From: Verpa conica
Lineage: Eukaryota > Ascomycota > Pezizomycetes > Pezizales > Morchellaceae
Reading direction: 5' to 3'
NCBI GenBank assembly: GCA_033030425.1
Contig: JAUFSD010000003.1
Location: 1,054,001 to 1,118,000 of the forward strand
Length of the DNA: 64,000 nucleotides
Part shown: positions 1 to 13,483 of the stretch, one piece after another
How positions within the stretch are numbered: the stretch's first letter is position 1
Layout of the letters: every line of letters starts with the position of its first letter
The notes under the pieces: model-generated
The model's database searches: none
The model's input: the letters and a program-made list of their open reading frames with translations, nothing else
Told to the model about the DNA's origin: nothing
Program-made: the position numbers and the translations under genes

Positions 1-2496
1 GAGAATGGCAGGGAGCTTCTTTGCTGAACGACATCTGGCTTCAGGGAGGTTGATGTGTGATCTTGCGAACGATCTTGGGAAGTCGCTCATGATAAAATGC
101 CAATCTTGGAGTCTTACAGAGATATGTGAACTTATGCTTTCAGAGAAAAGGCAAGAGTTAGATAATGAGGAGGCCTTAAAGACCTGGGCGTCGAATGGAA
201 AGGGGTTGTTGGATTATGTACTTCATTGCGAAGCGGATACATACTTCATTGCTGCAGTTGCAATCAAGATTCAGATGTTGCCACTCACGAAACAACTTAC
301 CAATCTCGCTGGTAACTCATGGGCTCGTACACTTAGCGGAACCCGCGCAGAACGAAATGAGTACATTCTCCTCCACGAATTCTACCGTAATAAATTCGTC
401 TGCCCCGACAAAATCTTTGGCAAAGGCAACAAAGTCACAAAAGCTGACGACGACGAAGAAGGGGGTGCAGATGGTGAAGAAGCTGCTTCTGGGAAAAAGA
501 AGGATAAGTACAAGGGTGGTCTTGTGTTTGAGCCTGAAAAAGGATTATATGATAAGTTTATTCTCGTCATGGACTTCAACTCGTTGTATCCCAGCATTAT
601 CCAGGAGTATAATATTTGTTTTACAACAGTCGAGAGGAATGATGATGAGGATAAGGTTCCTGAAGTTCCTGAGAAACAGGAATTGGGGATTTTGCCAAAA
701 TTGATTAGTACGTTAGTGCAGAGGCGACGACAAGTCAAGAATTTGATGAAAGATAAGGGGGCTACGGCAGTACAGAAGTCTCAGGTATATATATATATTT
801 TAGTGCTAAGCGTGAGGGATATGGCTAATGAAGGAGTAGTGGGATATTAAACAACAAGCACTAAAGCTGACGGCCAACTCTATGTACGGTTGTTTGGGGT
901 ATACACGCTCCCGTTTCTACGCACGCCCTCTTGCCATGCTCACGACCTTTAAGGGCCGTGAGATTCTGCGTGCTACGAAGGAACTAGCAGAGTCAATGTC
1001 ATTGCGGGTTATCTACGGTGATACTGATTCCGTCATGATCAACACAAATGTGGACAACTATAGTGATGCTACTAAGATTGGAAATGAGTTCAAGAAGAAG
1101 GTCAATGAGCAGTATAGGCTTCTAGAAATCGACATTGATAACGTCTTTCAAAGATTGTTACTACATGCAAAGAAGAAGTATGCGGCCATTAATTATGTAG
1201 AGATTAATGGGAAACTAGATACGAAGATGGAAGTGAAGGGGTTGGACATGAGAAGGAGAGAATACTGTCAATTGTCGAAGGAGGCATCTTCGTGAGTTTT
1301 ATCTATTTACTTGAGTTGTGCGGTTATGTTTAGTGTGCTAATTGTGAAGAATAGTCATATTTTGAATGAAATCTTCTCAGGGGATGAAACAGAAGTCGTG
1401 GTAGAGAGGGTACACGATTACCTCCGCGATCTCTCGGCCAAGATTAGAGCGGATAAGTTCCCAATCATGAAGTATATCATCTACACAAAGCTCGGAAAGA
1501 ACCCAGAAGATTACCCTGGTGGAAAGACAATGCCGCAAGTTCATGTCGCCCTACGAAAGAAGGCCCGGGGAGAGCCGGTGAAGAGTGGAGATGTTATCTC
1601 ATATATAATCACTGGAGATGGAGAAGGGACTGACAAAAACCCTGCGGAAAGAGCATATTCAGTTCAAGATGTACAAAAAGAAGATTCTGGACTGAAGCCG
1701 GATCCGGAGTGGTATTTAGTTAAGCAGATTTTCCCGCCAATTGAACGTCTGTGCGGGCCAATTGATGGAACGGATGCTATGAGGTTGGCCGAGTGTCTGG
1801 GGCTTGATACAAAAAAATACCAGATTGTCAATGCAGCTGGGCAGGAGAGCCGTGAGATTCATCCTCTAGAGTCTACGATCCCGGATGAGGAAAGGTTCAA
1901 GGATACAGCGAAGCTGAGTCTTCGATGTCGTGCTTGTAAAGAGGCCTTTGAATTTGCGGGACTCCTTTCCTCGGAGGAACTAGTTTCGCCGAAGGGGATT
2001 ATCTGTGCAAATACGTCGTGTCAGAGGATTGTTCCAGTTTCGAGTGTGATTGCGCAGCTGGAATATCAGATTCGATCATTGACGTCAAAGTACTACGATG
2101 CATGGCTGGTGTGCGATGATACGTCATGTGGGAATAGAACGCGACAAATGAACGTGTACGGAAGGAAGTGTCTAGGACCAAAGGGACACGCAAATGGGTG
2201 TAGGGGGGTTATGAGTTATGAGTATACGGATAAGATGCTTTATAACCAATTGTTATATTTTGCGAGCGTGTTTGATGTGAATAAGGCGAAGGAAAAGGTT
2301 GGGGTTGAGAGGAGACGTTTGTGCCCCTGTATATCCTCTCTATTTGAACAAAGGCTAATATGTAATAGTGACTATTCATGCATTGGCGGAGGAGAATAGA
2401 GTAAGGTTTGATTTTGTTTCAGAGACTGTGCAGAGATATTTAGAGAAGTGTGGGAGACAGTGGGTTTCCATGGAGAGCATATTCAGTTTTGTGTAG
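1..2496 (+). CDS. POL1: DNA polymerase alpha catalytic subunit, 3' part (5' end outside window)
   Basis: Family B replicative polymerase that extends primase RNA primers at origins and lagging strands. Exons read 1(partial)-784, 840-1291, 1355-2317 and 2369-2496; introns are 55, 63 and 52 bases with GT..AG ends. Visible motifs: motif [11 protein letters not shown] at about 570-600, KLTANSMYG motif B at about 865-890, and motif C YGDTDS at about 1015-1032. The C-terminal zinc-binding segments follow: a CRAC..CANTSC pair, then [16 protein letters not shown] at about 1925-2200. The conserved basic and aromatic tail ends at TAG 2494. The ATG at position 5 lies inside the gene: family members have a long N-terminal and exonuclease-like region before this point. 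Identity is very secure; exon 3/4 joining rests on phase and on similarity of the tail to the family. Confidence 0.95.
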
Positions 2497-3242
2497 ATGG
2501 GATTGGGTTCTTAGTTTCGAGTTGTATAATTATTTGTTTGTGGGGTATGAGGGGTGAAGTTGTTAGATACCCTAGTATGAGGTGTCTATCACGGTAATAG
2601 AGTACATAAGTGCAGGTGCAGGCGAGTGCCAGACTATGAATAAGAGCTGTTGTCAGACAGGCCCTAAACCCTGTGGAAGAGAACAGAAAAGCCGCCAAGC
2701 CCACGCTCCCCCATAGGGACTAGGGCGGGGGCTCCCGAGAGCCGTGCCAGAGGGAAAAAAAAAATTAGATGGGGCTTTGGGTAAAACACCACGATAAACG
2801 CAGAGGATAGCCACAGGCCAACCATTCAACTCTTACTTCTTTATTGCCGTGTTGATACGGTTATCCGGTTTATAGAACTACCGATTGCTTTTGTGCATTG
2901 TAAAACCCTGTTCTTAAAGAAGGCGGCCCAAGTGGGATCTTATTCTATCACGACATGAGGCGTCTGTCGGTAGGTCACTGCCCCCTTTGCCCCGGATTTC
3001 CTATTCCTAGAATCCCTTCCACGTACACTTCAACCACTTCTCCTTTCTTCTCACCTTCTGTACTACAACCTCGCCCACCCCCCCGTATACCTCATTCGTC
3101 ATCTTCAGCTTTTTAGAAATCCATACAACATTTAATATACTTTTATATACCCTTTTGCCTGCTACTTGTATAAGTGGCGTTTGGTATCTGACATTCTATT
3201 TTTCGACGCAACGTATTACAGAACTTTAATTTGCGGTACATC
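2497..3242. other. Spacer between POL1 and the DExH helicase gene
   Basis: About 750 bases holding the POL1 3' flank and the helicase promoter and leader. A short A-run lies at about 2755-2765 and a pyrimidine-rich stretch at about 2980-3090, typical of fungal promoters. No coding signal or repeat was recognised. Confidence 0.5.
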
Positions 3243-6200
3243 ATGCAAAACCAGCAAAATACTTCGAGGTTCGCCACCCAGACTCCCGCTAGTTCCTGGC
3301 GCGCAAGCTCAAGGCCTGGTGTTGTTCCTGCTCCAGTCCGGCCCGCAAGCAACTTTTACGCTCCGCCGGGTGAGGAAGCATGGACACAGTACGATGGGCT
3401 TGGCCCTGTGGGAAACGGTAGAGATCTTAATAGAAGCTGGAGGGGTCCCGGCCCAGCGGTAGGAAACGGTAACAACAACAGAGACAGATCCACACAGAAT
3501 ACACTATTCCAGCCGCACGGGCAAAAGGCGGGTGGCCAGTACCCTAGAGGACCGGCTCAACGAAATAATAGGGGAAGCTTTAAAGCCCAGGGAAGAGAGC
3601 GATCACCACCAAGAGGAGGGGGAGGGAGGGGAGGCGATAGACAAGCTGATCGGCCACAGGCGAAATCTAGTCTTTTAAAGTCTGGTCCGTCAAAGTCGAG
3701 GGGACAACATGGGGAGCTCATCGATGAGGCTTACTTGCAGAAGCATTTTGAAGCTCCGAAAGAGGAAGATTATAAGAAGGCACCAAAGTCGCTATTCGCA
3801 AACCCAAAGGCGTTCCTGTGGGATTTCAAGACACTTTCGGCAAAATCCGCATTTCTGTCACAAAAGGGTGGAGTTTACAGATGTACGGTTATTGTTACAC
3901 TTCCGAACCACCAGAAAATTGAGGCTGTTGGAGATTCTTCTAATAAGGTTCGTTTTCGTTTATCGTTTCTCTATACAGTTGTTGAATGCTGATGGTTTTT
4001 TCCCCTCCTAGAAAACTTCGGAAAAGCTTGCATGCCAACATTGTGTCCTCAAGCTTCATTCTACCGGACTGCTTAAAGATATCATCTACCAGGGAGCTCA
4101 CGAAGCTGCATTTGATCAGGAGCTGCTAAACGACGAATCGGACGCTAAAATGGATATCTACGATTACTGTGCACGTTTCGACACCGTTCCCATGTTTATT
4201 TTTCGGGAAACCCAACGGCCAGGAAACCGGAAAGCACTAGTTGAATGTACAGTAGAGATGCCGGAACAGAGTATTCAAGCTTCAGCCCGCGCTACTGATA
4301 AGAGGACATCGGAAATTTTGGCATGTGTCGAGTTCAAGAGGCAGGCAGAAGAATACCACGCTAAGCACGGTGAGGCGACAATCGTTGTCAAAGATTTGCT
4401 GGCACTTAGCACTCGAAACGCGAAGAAATTCTTTGAGTTCTACAAAATGCAGAACCGGAATGCGTCATACGACTTGACCTCGAAACAGGTTCAAGGAGGA
4501 AACAAAAGGCTGAAGGCCGGCTATTTCATAGGGCAAATGAACCTCGATGGTAATCCAATTGGAGAGCCGGTGGAGATGCACAGTAAGAAAGCAGCGGAGG
4601 CTGCAGCTTACCTAACGGGTGCTGTTGGATTGAAGAAAAGGGAACCGGGCTTGTTTCCGAGATTCTTGGAGGCCCTCAGACTTGGGAATGGAGAACTTTT
4701 GAAGCCAGTCACTCCTGGATGGGTACAAACAGAGAATGATTCTGTGATGGCTATGACGGATACTTTGGTGAACGTTAGGCGGGTTGGGCTTCCTCCAAGT
4801 GAGGAGGAAGAGGACATGATTGAAGCTCAGCAAGAGAGGAATAGGAGGATGCATCCATGGAGGCGTTTGGATAAGGCGTTCGTAGCTGTTAAGAATATCA
4901 AGTTGCAAGAGGCCCACCAGGAGTACTTGTCTGATCCTAAACTGGCTACACTGAGAAAGAAGCGTGAGGAGTTGCCAATGAATCAGTATCAAGCAAAGGT
5001 TTTGGATATTGTAGAAAAACATCCTGTTAGCATTATTGTTGGTGCTACTGGTTCTGGAAAGACTAGTAAGTCCTAAATACTCTTTATATTAGAGGTTTCG
5101 TTATTAACTCAGTACAGCTCAGGTACCTCAGATTCTACTAGAGAAAGCAATTAAGGGGGGAAAGGGTGCCGAGTGCAATATCATTTGTACTCAGCCTAGA
5201 CGTATTGCCGCTACCTCCGTGGCGCAGCGTGTCGCTGTGGAAAGAAATGAATCCCTTCAGAAATCTGTTGGTTATCACGTTCGGTTCGATTCTAAGTTGC
5301 CATCTGCTGGTGGAAGTATTACCTACTGTACGACCGGTATCCTACTTCAACAACTTAGAAACTCTGCCGATGAAGCGCTAGAGGGTGTTACCCATCTTGT
5401 TATTGACGAAGTTCACGAACGCGATATTCTTATTGACTTCTTGTTGATTATCTTGAAGCGGGTGTTGAAGGATAGGAAGATCCTCGGAAAACCGGATGTT
5501 AAAGTTGTGCTTATGAGTGCAACCATGGATACAGATCTTTTCTCGAACTATTTCCAGCAAAAGAATGAGCATGGCCAACTTGTACGGTGCCCTGACCTTA
5601 GTGTTCCTGGGCGTACTTTCCCAGTTAAGGAATTATACCTTGAGGACATTAAGGAAATTCTTCAGCAGTCTCACTCGCCCCAAGAATTGGCTATGCTCAA
5701 TGAGCCTGATTCAAGGGAGTTCCTTGGAGTTGAGACCAGCCTATCAGCCTCAAATCCAGCCTCAAGGCTTGCATCGAGAGCTCCTTCAAGAGTACCTTCA
5801 AGGGTCCCCTCCAGAGCTGCCTCTACACGGGAAGAGGCTCTTGAGGAAGATGATGGTGTGGACAACTCTACTACTATCAATTGGAAGCAGGAGATTAAGC
5901 TTGGTGTTAATGGTCAGGCAGTTGTTTCAAACGAGAAGCAGGACGCCATCGTTCCTATAGGCCTTATTGCTACCACTGTAGCCCACATCGCAAAAACTAC
6001 AGATGAAGGTGCTATGTTGGTATTCTTGCCTGGTCTTGAGGAAATCACTAGTCTGGACGAGGCTCTCCGGGTCCGGAGACTGTTAGGTGTTGACTTTAGT
6101 GACGAAAAGAAGTTTAAACTCTGCTTGCTCCATTCTTCCATTCCTAACCAGAACGAAGTCTTTGACGATGTTCCGGAGGGCTGCCGTAAGGTTATTCTTT

Positions 6201-7750
6201 CCACAAATATTGCGGAGACTTCAGTCACTATTCCAGATGTCAGATACGTTATCGACAGTGGGAAGATGAGGGAGAAACAGTATGAACAGGCCCGGAGGAT
6301 CACCCAACTCGTCTGCACCTGGATCAGTAAATCGAACTCGAAACAAAGGGCCGGAAGAGCTGGTCGTGTACAGAATGGAAACTACTGGGCTTTGTTCTCT
6401 AGGAATAGATTCGAGTCGATGCGTGCGACAGGATTACCGGAGATGTTGAGATCTGATCTTCAGGAAATTTGTTTGGATATCAAGGCTCAGGGTTTTACGG
6501 ACCCAGTTAAGCAGTTTTTGTCGGAGGCCATTGAAGCCCCTACTCCAGATGTCATTGATGCTTCGCTCAACCAACTGAGAACGCTTGGTGCCCTGACCGA
6601 CGATGAACGGTTGACACCTCTTGGACGAGTATTGGCTACAATGCCTGTGGAGCCTGCTCTTGGAAAAATGATCTTACTTGCTGTTATCTTCCGCTGTCTC
6701 GACCCAATCATCATTTTGGGTGCTTCTACGGCTGCTAGAGATCTCTTCGTTAGCCCTCCGGAAAGACGACAGGAGGCGAATCGTGCGAAGCACGCTTTCG
6801 TTCGTGGTACAGGCAGTGACCATATGGCAATGGTCAACGCCTTTCGTGAGTGGAGGTGGATCCGCGACCAAAATGGTCAATACGCTGCGACAAAATTTGC
6901 CGAAGACAACTTCCTTCACAAGGGTGCTTTAAGGACCCTTGAGCAAACAGCAGAACAAATTGAAGAGATCTTGGTCCAGACGAGTATTATTCCATTCACC
7001 AGGAAGAGTCAGCGTTACCAGTCCGAGATCGGTCACACGCGCTTGAACGATAACTCCAATTGTGTGCCACTTATCAAAGCACTTACTTTGGCTGGTATGT
7101 ACCCGAACTTGGGCATCAACACTGGTGGAAGAGGGTTCCGTACTGCAAATGAAAATTTTACAATGATCCATCCAACATCTGTACATTATGGAAACAGGGC
7201 CGACGAACAGTTGCCTTTTGGGAGCTTGGTTACCTACTCGAACAAAGCCAGGAGTAACGATGGATCAACTCTTCTTCTCCGTACTGTTACCGAAAGTTCC
7301 GCATTAGCTGCTATGTTGTTTGGTGGAAAGCTAAGGTCATATGGAAACACTTTGGAGATCGATTCCTGGTTGCCATTCTTGGTGCCTACCCAGACTGGAA
7401 AAGTTACACATGATTTTAGAAAGCTCTTAGACAGGGTATAATCTCCCATTCTGCTTTTATGTAAACCACTTAGCTAATTATATGCCTTGATAGCTACTTG
7501 CACATGCCTTCCGTAGTCTTTCTCAGAGGGGTAACGACAGAAATGGGTTCTTGGCGGATGATCCAGCTCGTGAGACCTTTGCGAAGGGGTTGGTTGAGGT
7601 AAATTTAGCCTTTCATCTATTTATTTTATAGGATCATTTCTCACATTCTGACAAAAATAGGTTCTCGACTGTGACGCTCAGAAGCGGGCTCCACCCCGTC
7701 AATGGGGATCAGGTGGACAGGCTGATAGAGGGTTTATCCGTAGGTACTAA
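3243..7750 (+). CDS. DExH-box (DEVH) ATP-dependent RNA helicase with dsRNA-binding-like N-terminal region, Ucp12/DHX29-57-like
   Basis: Exons 3243-3947, 4012-5065, 5118-7435, 7494-7598 and 7661-7750 give about 1,423 residues. Start at ATG 3243; the in-frame TTG at 3231 was not used. Residues 1-185 are Gly/Arg/Pro-rich and probably disordered. Two dsRNA-binding-like stretches follow (about 190-265 and 375-460). The helicase core shows GATGSGKT with the exon 2/3 junction inside motif I (about 580), TQPRRIAA, DEVHERD (motif II, about 683), MSATMD (about 719) and QRAGRAGR (about 997). HA2 and OB-fold regions follow. The second letter pair of motif II is VH rather than AH. A Ser/Arg/Pro repeat insert (about 5750-5850) interrupts the core. 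Family members remodel RNA or assist translation; which one this is cannot be told from sequence. The last two tiny exons are the least certain part. Confidence 0.92.
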
Positions 7751-9016
7751 AAAAACAAAAACAAAGGTGGGAGCGGGCGGGTTTTTCTTTCTGGTTCTTG
7801 ACATACTCCCGGCGTTTTATCTCTTGTGTTATTTTATCATTGTCTGGTTTTTTTGTGCATGTCGATAGAGGATCTCCTTCGTCTGTTCTGTAGTATACTT
7901 TACGATTATGGGTTTAGAAAGCGTGTCAACATAATGCACATGCTGCATTATTAAAAGGGAAGGCGACATAGAAAAGTCAGGAAGGACTTACTCAGAGAAG
8001 TGGGGCTACAGATGGGTGAGGGGTTCTCTTGTAAATTTACGATAGAAGACATCTCCATTTGGTTATATATCATGTGGGACTTTCAATAAGCCTTGTGTTT
8101 AGAATATGTACTAGGTGATTGTAGTGCCAAATCCGCTGAGTAGGAGTGAAAGCTCTGGGTCCTAAATTGTAATCGCAGATATGTAAAGAGATTGATTATT
8201 CTCTCGGGATGTGCCGGGGCTACCCCTATATATGACTACTTTAGTATCGATACACCAAACCGTATAAACTTTATCTGAAGTATAGAATTACAGCAGCCTT
8301 TTTCCTTGTCAGTATCAAATAAGCCCCAGATAATCGTGCTTTAGGGCCTTCATAAGGCTTTAATAAATATAAAAGTAGTGTTATATGCCTAAAAGTCTTT
8401 CGAAAATCTACATTCCAGATAAAAATTCAGTAAGGTTTGCCCATTGCCGTTGTCTGGGCCTTCGGAGACCTAGAACTCTCGGGGGGTTCTCTTAGAGTCT
8501 TGGGGAAAGCACCCTAGAAAGTACCCCAAGCATGGTGGGCTCCATATACTTATGATTAATTCATTCATCTGACTCTAAGGAGCTAGGCAGGTCGTATTGA
8601 GTGTCAAGACATGTGGTTACTTGAGAAGCATAGATCATTACATGGTTAGACTTTTGGTACTTTAGGAATGCTTTCTCTCATATATAACACCTAGTTTTGG
8701 CTCTTTAGGAGTCATAATAGCGAAAGTTTCTTAGATAAATCACATGAGATGATATTTGAAGAATAAATATTAATTATTACCAAGATTACAAAAACAGAAA
8801 TAATAGAAGAAATAACTACATAATGTAGGAGGGAGTTGAACCTACTGCACGCCTATATTAGTACAAGAGTGTTAGTATAAGTGGTAAGCAATTATTAAAG
8901 ATAAAAGAACTATACCTTTAAGGTAGCTATTCCAAGTATTAAGATACACTCGGACAACCGGACAGATGCAGACTGGGCCTAACAGTAAAGGATTGTGAAC
9001 AGGACTTGCCCATAGA

Positions 9017-9090
9017 GGTTGGCGAAACTATCCGGTCCTACAACACCTTGTGGGACCTTAGTAGCCGAGGTTTCATTCTGGGGACCGCCC
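9017..9090 (+). repeat. Dispersed repeat, copy A
   Basis: Carries the pattern GAAACTATCC .. ACACCTTGTGGGACCTTAGTAG .. TTTCATTCTGGGGACC. It matches copy B at 9370-9440 directly and copies C (33513-33574) and D (34034-34099) as reverse complement. This copy is the most GC-rich of the four. Confidence 0.65.
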
Positions 9091-9369
9091 TTTTTATAAA
9101 CCTGTTGTTATTAGGCTAGTTAATCAAAATTACTTGACTCTGGAACTATTTTTCTGTTAGTAAATATTTCATATCAGATAGGGTGAGTGGATAGGGTGAG
9201 TGGAAAGAGAAGGGAAGGGAAGAAAAGAGAGGTAGGTAGCGGCGGTAATTAGAGGTGGAAGAGTAGGAGGAGGAAGAGGAGAATATACAAATTCATTCAT
9301 CAGGGGCAATCATTATGGCGTCTAAATTGGCTCTATCGGCTGGGTGTGAGCATAGGATTTAGCTATAGA

Positions 9370-9440
9370 AGGTTGACGAAACTATCTTGTAAAACCTTGT
9401 AGGACCTTGTAACAAAAGTTTTATTCTAGGAACCACTCTG
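9370..9440 (+). repeat. Dispersed repeat, copy B
   Basis: Aligns with copy A at 9017-9090 over about 70 bases. Most differences are C to T or G to A relative to copy A, for example TTTTATTCTAGGAACC against TTTCATTCTGGGGACC. Confidence 0.6.
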
Positions 9441-10916
9441 TACTGCTGATAGGTTAATTAATTAGAATGCTAGGTTAATGTTACTATTGATAGAGATATA
9501 TTATCGGTGATACACCTGATAAAACAGTTCTTATGGTTTTATATGATTTAAGGAGATGAGCAAGAGGTTGTCAGTAAGCCTTTATAGTGTCGATCTGATG
9601 CTTATATGTTGGTTTTGGGAAGAATAAGATTGGGAGAGAGGGGTTTACAAGCTTCTTTTATACCCAAACTGCACCAGGGTAAGGATTACCTAGATAGTGA
9701 AATTTGGGGCTGGGCTGGGCTTGGTTTGCCCCTGCGCTCTAAATAGTATTGAGAAACCGGAGGAGGCATTGTTTGTTTTCCGTTGGGGGTAAGTTTCCTT
9801 TTTTTCACATTGGTGGTTGGGTGGTTGGGGGGCTGCTAAACTTATAGGTGGAAGCGAAGCTCCCGCTACACTGTCAGAATATTTCTAACAGCAAACAAGT
9901 GAGAAGCTACATGTAGTAGAGAGTCAAGATCCCCTACTGAACTGCCAGAGAAATACAAACACCCTGATAGACATAAGAAGTGTCCAACTCTGAAGGAGTG
10001 AAAACACAAATCATCGGTTGTTAAGGAGCTCAAAATCCTCCCACATGTGCCAAAGGCCGCCAAACTGATGTCAGGTGACCTATTCCTAAATTATTTACTG
10101 TAGATCTAAAATATAGTGTGCAGTACGTGCTTGAGTATAATCTTGAGCGAGTATTTTTTATAACTGGAAGATTTTCTTTTTCTATTATTAGGTTGAAGTA
10201 CTTCTGTAAATGATCATGGTCCAGGACTGGTGGTTTAATACATATTAAAATTTATGAATACCCGATAATATGTACTTGGAGGAGATCTAAGGACACGTTC
10301 GACACCTTTGAATACATTCTCACTGCCTACCGAAAGGAAAATTGATAATTCTTATATCCAAACAGTGTTTGCTGAACATGTGTACAATGGGTCTGTTTCT
10401 ATTTGTTAGATTATAGCTAGTATATATGGAAGAGTTATGTAATACGTATGAGTTAACTTTTGTATACTCTCAATCAATGAAGTAAGAAAATGTTTTTCTC
10501 TATTATGATTAATCAATCAATCAATCAGCTATTTCTCTTAATATACTATGATTAATTAATTTATTTATTCAGCTATTCTCAGTGGTATGAGAGTACCTTA
10601 GCGTTTGGGCTCCATATACTTATGGTTCATTCATTCATTCTCAGTGGTATGAATACCATAGCCGAAAGGCTCATATATTCAATGAGAATTTTTTTTTTCT
10701 TTCAGTGGTATAACTTCTTAAACGAGTGATGTTCTATGATTATTACCTCTAGATAAGAGTTTAGTACTAGTAAAGTAATACATAGGCGTTTTCTCGTAGG
10801 AAAGGAGCTAAGCTCAATCTAACCAAATTTTAGGGAATAAACATGAGTCGAAGCTCAACTGAGTAAGAAATAGGCGCTTTGAGATTGTGGAGGCTAGTAG
10901 AGCTATGGAAGGTTTT

Positions 10917-10985
10917 TATTTTTTAAATCAAGTGATTTTTTATTTCTAGATATAAAATCAAGCATGCGGTTATAAAGCTATGGTC
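10917..10985 (-). mobile_element. Fragment resembling the 3' end of the LINE at 39876-51629
   Basis: A T-rich start followed by AATCAAGTGATTTT..TATAAAATC..GCATGCGGTTATAAAGCTATGGTC parallels positions 39898-39960 beside the poly(T) of the large LINE (AATTCAAGCGATTTT..ACAAAATC..GTATGCAGTATAAACTATGACC). The relation is by eye, roughly three quarters identical. It would be a severely 5'-truncated old copy. Confidence 0.45.
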
Positions 10986-11849
10986 TATAGAGTTATGATG
11001 TTTGATTATATATTATATGTAGCTTAAAAAAAAAAAAAAAAAAAACTTTTGCGAGATATAAATTCGGTGTTACGGCTTCATGCTCGCCTCGCAATAGTGT
11101 TTCCTACCTTAGATGAAGAGGCGGGATGCCGTGGTACCTACATATAGGTCTTTTTTTCCCTAGTTCTCGTCGGTAGATCCTCTATAAAAGCTAGCCCGTG
11201 CCAAGTACGGCTAAAGGGAGAAGTAACTGTCTGGATTTCCGATAGAGTAAAACGGTTAAATGGTGAGAGCAAGGCTACAAGTTACTCCTCGGATGTACCC
11301 GAGTGCAGTACCCAGCGAGTGATAGTCGTGATCTGGTATATGTATCCTGACCGAGATGCGGAGAAAGTTTTGTTTACCCGGTTCGGCATTAGATCACGTA
11401 GGGGAGGTCGGCTAGAAGAAGGATATTTCAATAAAAAGGTGTCTCTTGGCTGAATGTTTTACAGGATTTAAACAGAAATTTTATTCAGGGGAGGTTCTGT
11501 ATTTCCCAACTGTGACCCTTCATCCGCTCATCTATTCATCTATTCATCTATTCAACTGAGAACTATCATATCGATCGGATGCTGATAATGTCTTGCTAGG
11601 TATTATATTACCCTACACTGACATTGCTCTGTCTCGGAACCCCTGTAGCTCCACCACTCCCCAGGCAACGTCGTCCTGTCCAACCAAAAGCCTCCACCAA
11701 ACAGGCCTCCCCAGCTATCCCCTTTTTGTACACCTCTCCCCTTTCCCGTGAATATTATGAAAACTCTCGCATCCGCAGACTTCTCTCCCTTTGCAACTCC
11801 ACCGCCTCAATCTAATTCTTTCTCATCCATCGAAACCTCAGACTCCACA

Positions 11850-13483
11850 ATGGTGAAACCATCAACTGTCCTCCACTATACTTGCCATCCTAATCAGCTA
11901 AGGGCATTGGTCCAATGGTAAATCTCCTATATCTCCGCTAGCCTTGCGTTGATTCATTTATACCTTCACTTGGGTTTCTTACAGAGCCTTCTCTAACATA
12001 ATCTCGTTGTATCTCTAGGAAGATCTGGCATAACCCTCTCCACGAGCGGGATGAAGAGAAGGAATCAGAATCCCTAAAACGGTGCTTTAAATTCCTCGAC
12101 CTCACCTCCCGCTCCTTCAGCGCCGTTATCCAAGAGCTTTGCCCTGAACTCTGCGTATCGGTCGCCCTCTTCTATCTTATTCTGCGCGGCCTCGACACAA
12201 TCGAGGATGACATGACAATCCCACTCGCCGAGAAGGAGCCCCTTTTGCGATCATTCGACGAGGTACTCGATAAGGAGGGTTGGAATTACAAAGGCAATGG
12301 CCCCAACGAGAAGGACAGACAGCTCTGCGTCGAGTTTGATGTCGTGATTAAGGAGTTCGCCCTTATTCCCGAGAATCATCGAGTAATCATCAAGGACATC
12401 ACAAAGAAGATGGGAAATGGTATGGCCGACTATGCCAATAATGCTGAACACAATGTCAACGGCGTCAACACCATTGCCGACTATGATCTTTACTGTCACT
12501 ACGTCGCTGGTCTCGTAGGAGAGGGGCTTACCCGCCTTTTCGTCGCCTCTGAGAAGGCGAATAAAGCACTTCTTAACCGCCCCCATCTTGCAAACGCGAT
12601 GGGATTGTTCCTTCAAAAGACCAATATCATCCGTGACTACGCCGAGGACCTTGAGGATGGACGTAGGTTCTGGCCGAAGGAAATCTGGAGCAAGTATATT
12701 ACCAACTACAACGAGTTTCCCAAGCCGGAGAACGAAGAGGTAGCACTCAACTGTATCTCTGAAATGTGTCTAAACGCGCTCAACCACGCCGATGAGTGTC
12801 TATTCTACTTGGCTGGGATTAAAGAGCAGAGTGTATTCAACTTTGCAGCTATCCCACAGGTCATGGCGATTGCGACGCTTGCTTTGGTGTTTAGGAATAA
12901 GGATGTATATCACAAGAATATCAAGATCCCGAAGGGAGAGGCTTGTGAGTTGATGTTGGAGGTTGGGAACTTGAGGACTGTGGCGGAGGTGTTTAGAAAA
13001 TATTTGAAGATTATTCACAAGAAGAACACACCCAAAGACCCCAACTTCTTGAAGATTAGCGCTGCTTGTGGAAAGGTTTGTTGGTCACCCCTCATAACCT
13101 GCCCTTGTTACTAACAACTGGATTATAGGTTGAGCAATTCATCGAATCTATCTTCCCTACTCCTAATACCAATGATGAGGTCGCAACTCGCAGACAACAG
13201 GATGCTACCGGCGAAACACCAGAGGAGGCAGCAGCAGCGAAGAAAGAGATCTTCCTCTTAATCGCAGCTATCGTCGCAACCCTACTTGTCATCTCTGCTC
13301 TTATGGTTAATCCCCCTTCGCCTTTTCCTTTCACTCACCTTTCATACTGACTTATTGTAGATTGGTATCGCATGGTTGATGGGTGCACGTTTCGATATGG
13401 CCATTAAGGAACTTATGAATGGTAATTTCAAACCTCCTGCTGCGGCCGTCACCTCAATAGTACCAGAGCATGTTGAGCTATAA
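11850..13483 (+). CDS. ERG9: Squalene synthase (farnesyl-diphosphate farnesyltransferase)
   Basis: Joins two farnesyl diphosphates head to head to squalene using NADPH, the first committed step of ergosterol synthesis, at the ER membrane. Exons 11850-11917, 12019-13075, 13129-13305 and 13361-13483 give 474 residues, a usual fungal length. The start MVKPSTV is followed by the conserved first exon and [10 protein letters not shown]. The first aspartate-rich motif is LDTIEDD (about 12190-12210). The second is [18 protein letters not shown] (about 12625-12675). The [13 protein letters not shown] helix is also present. A hydrophobic anchor ([19 protein letters not shown], then IGIAWL) spans the last intron near the C-terminus. 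Phases agree at all three introns. Confidence 0.97.

Larger units (their letters stand above)
7751..11849. other. 4.1-kb AT-rich spacer with degenerate repeats
   Basis: No gene was found between the helicase and ERG9. It holds two diverged copies of a roughly 70-base repeat (9017-9090 and 9370-9440), a purine tract (9180-9290) and two copies of a CTCCATATACTTATG..ATTCATTC motif (8537-8568, 10606-10640). It also holds a fragment resembling the LINE 3' end (10917-10985) and a run of 20 A (11026-11045). The last 350 bases are the ERG9 promoter and leader. The picture is of old, mutated mobile-element debris. Confidence 0.6.
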
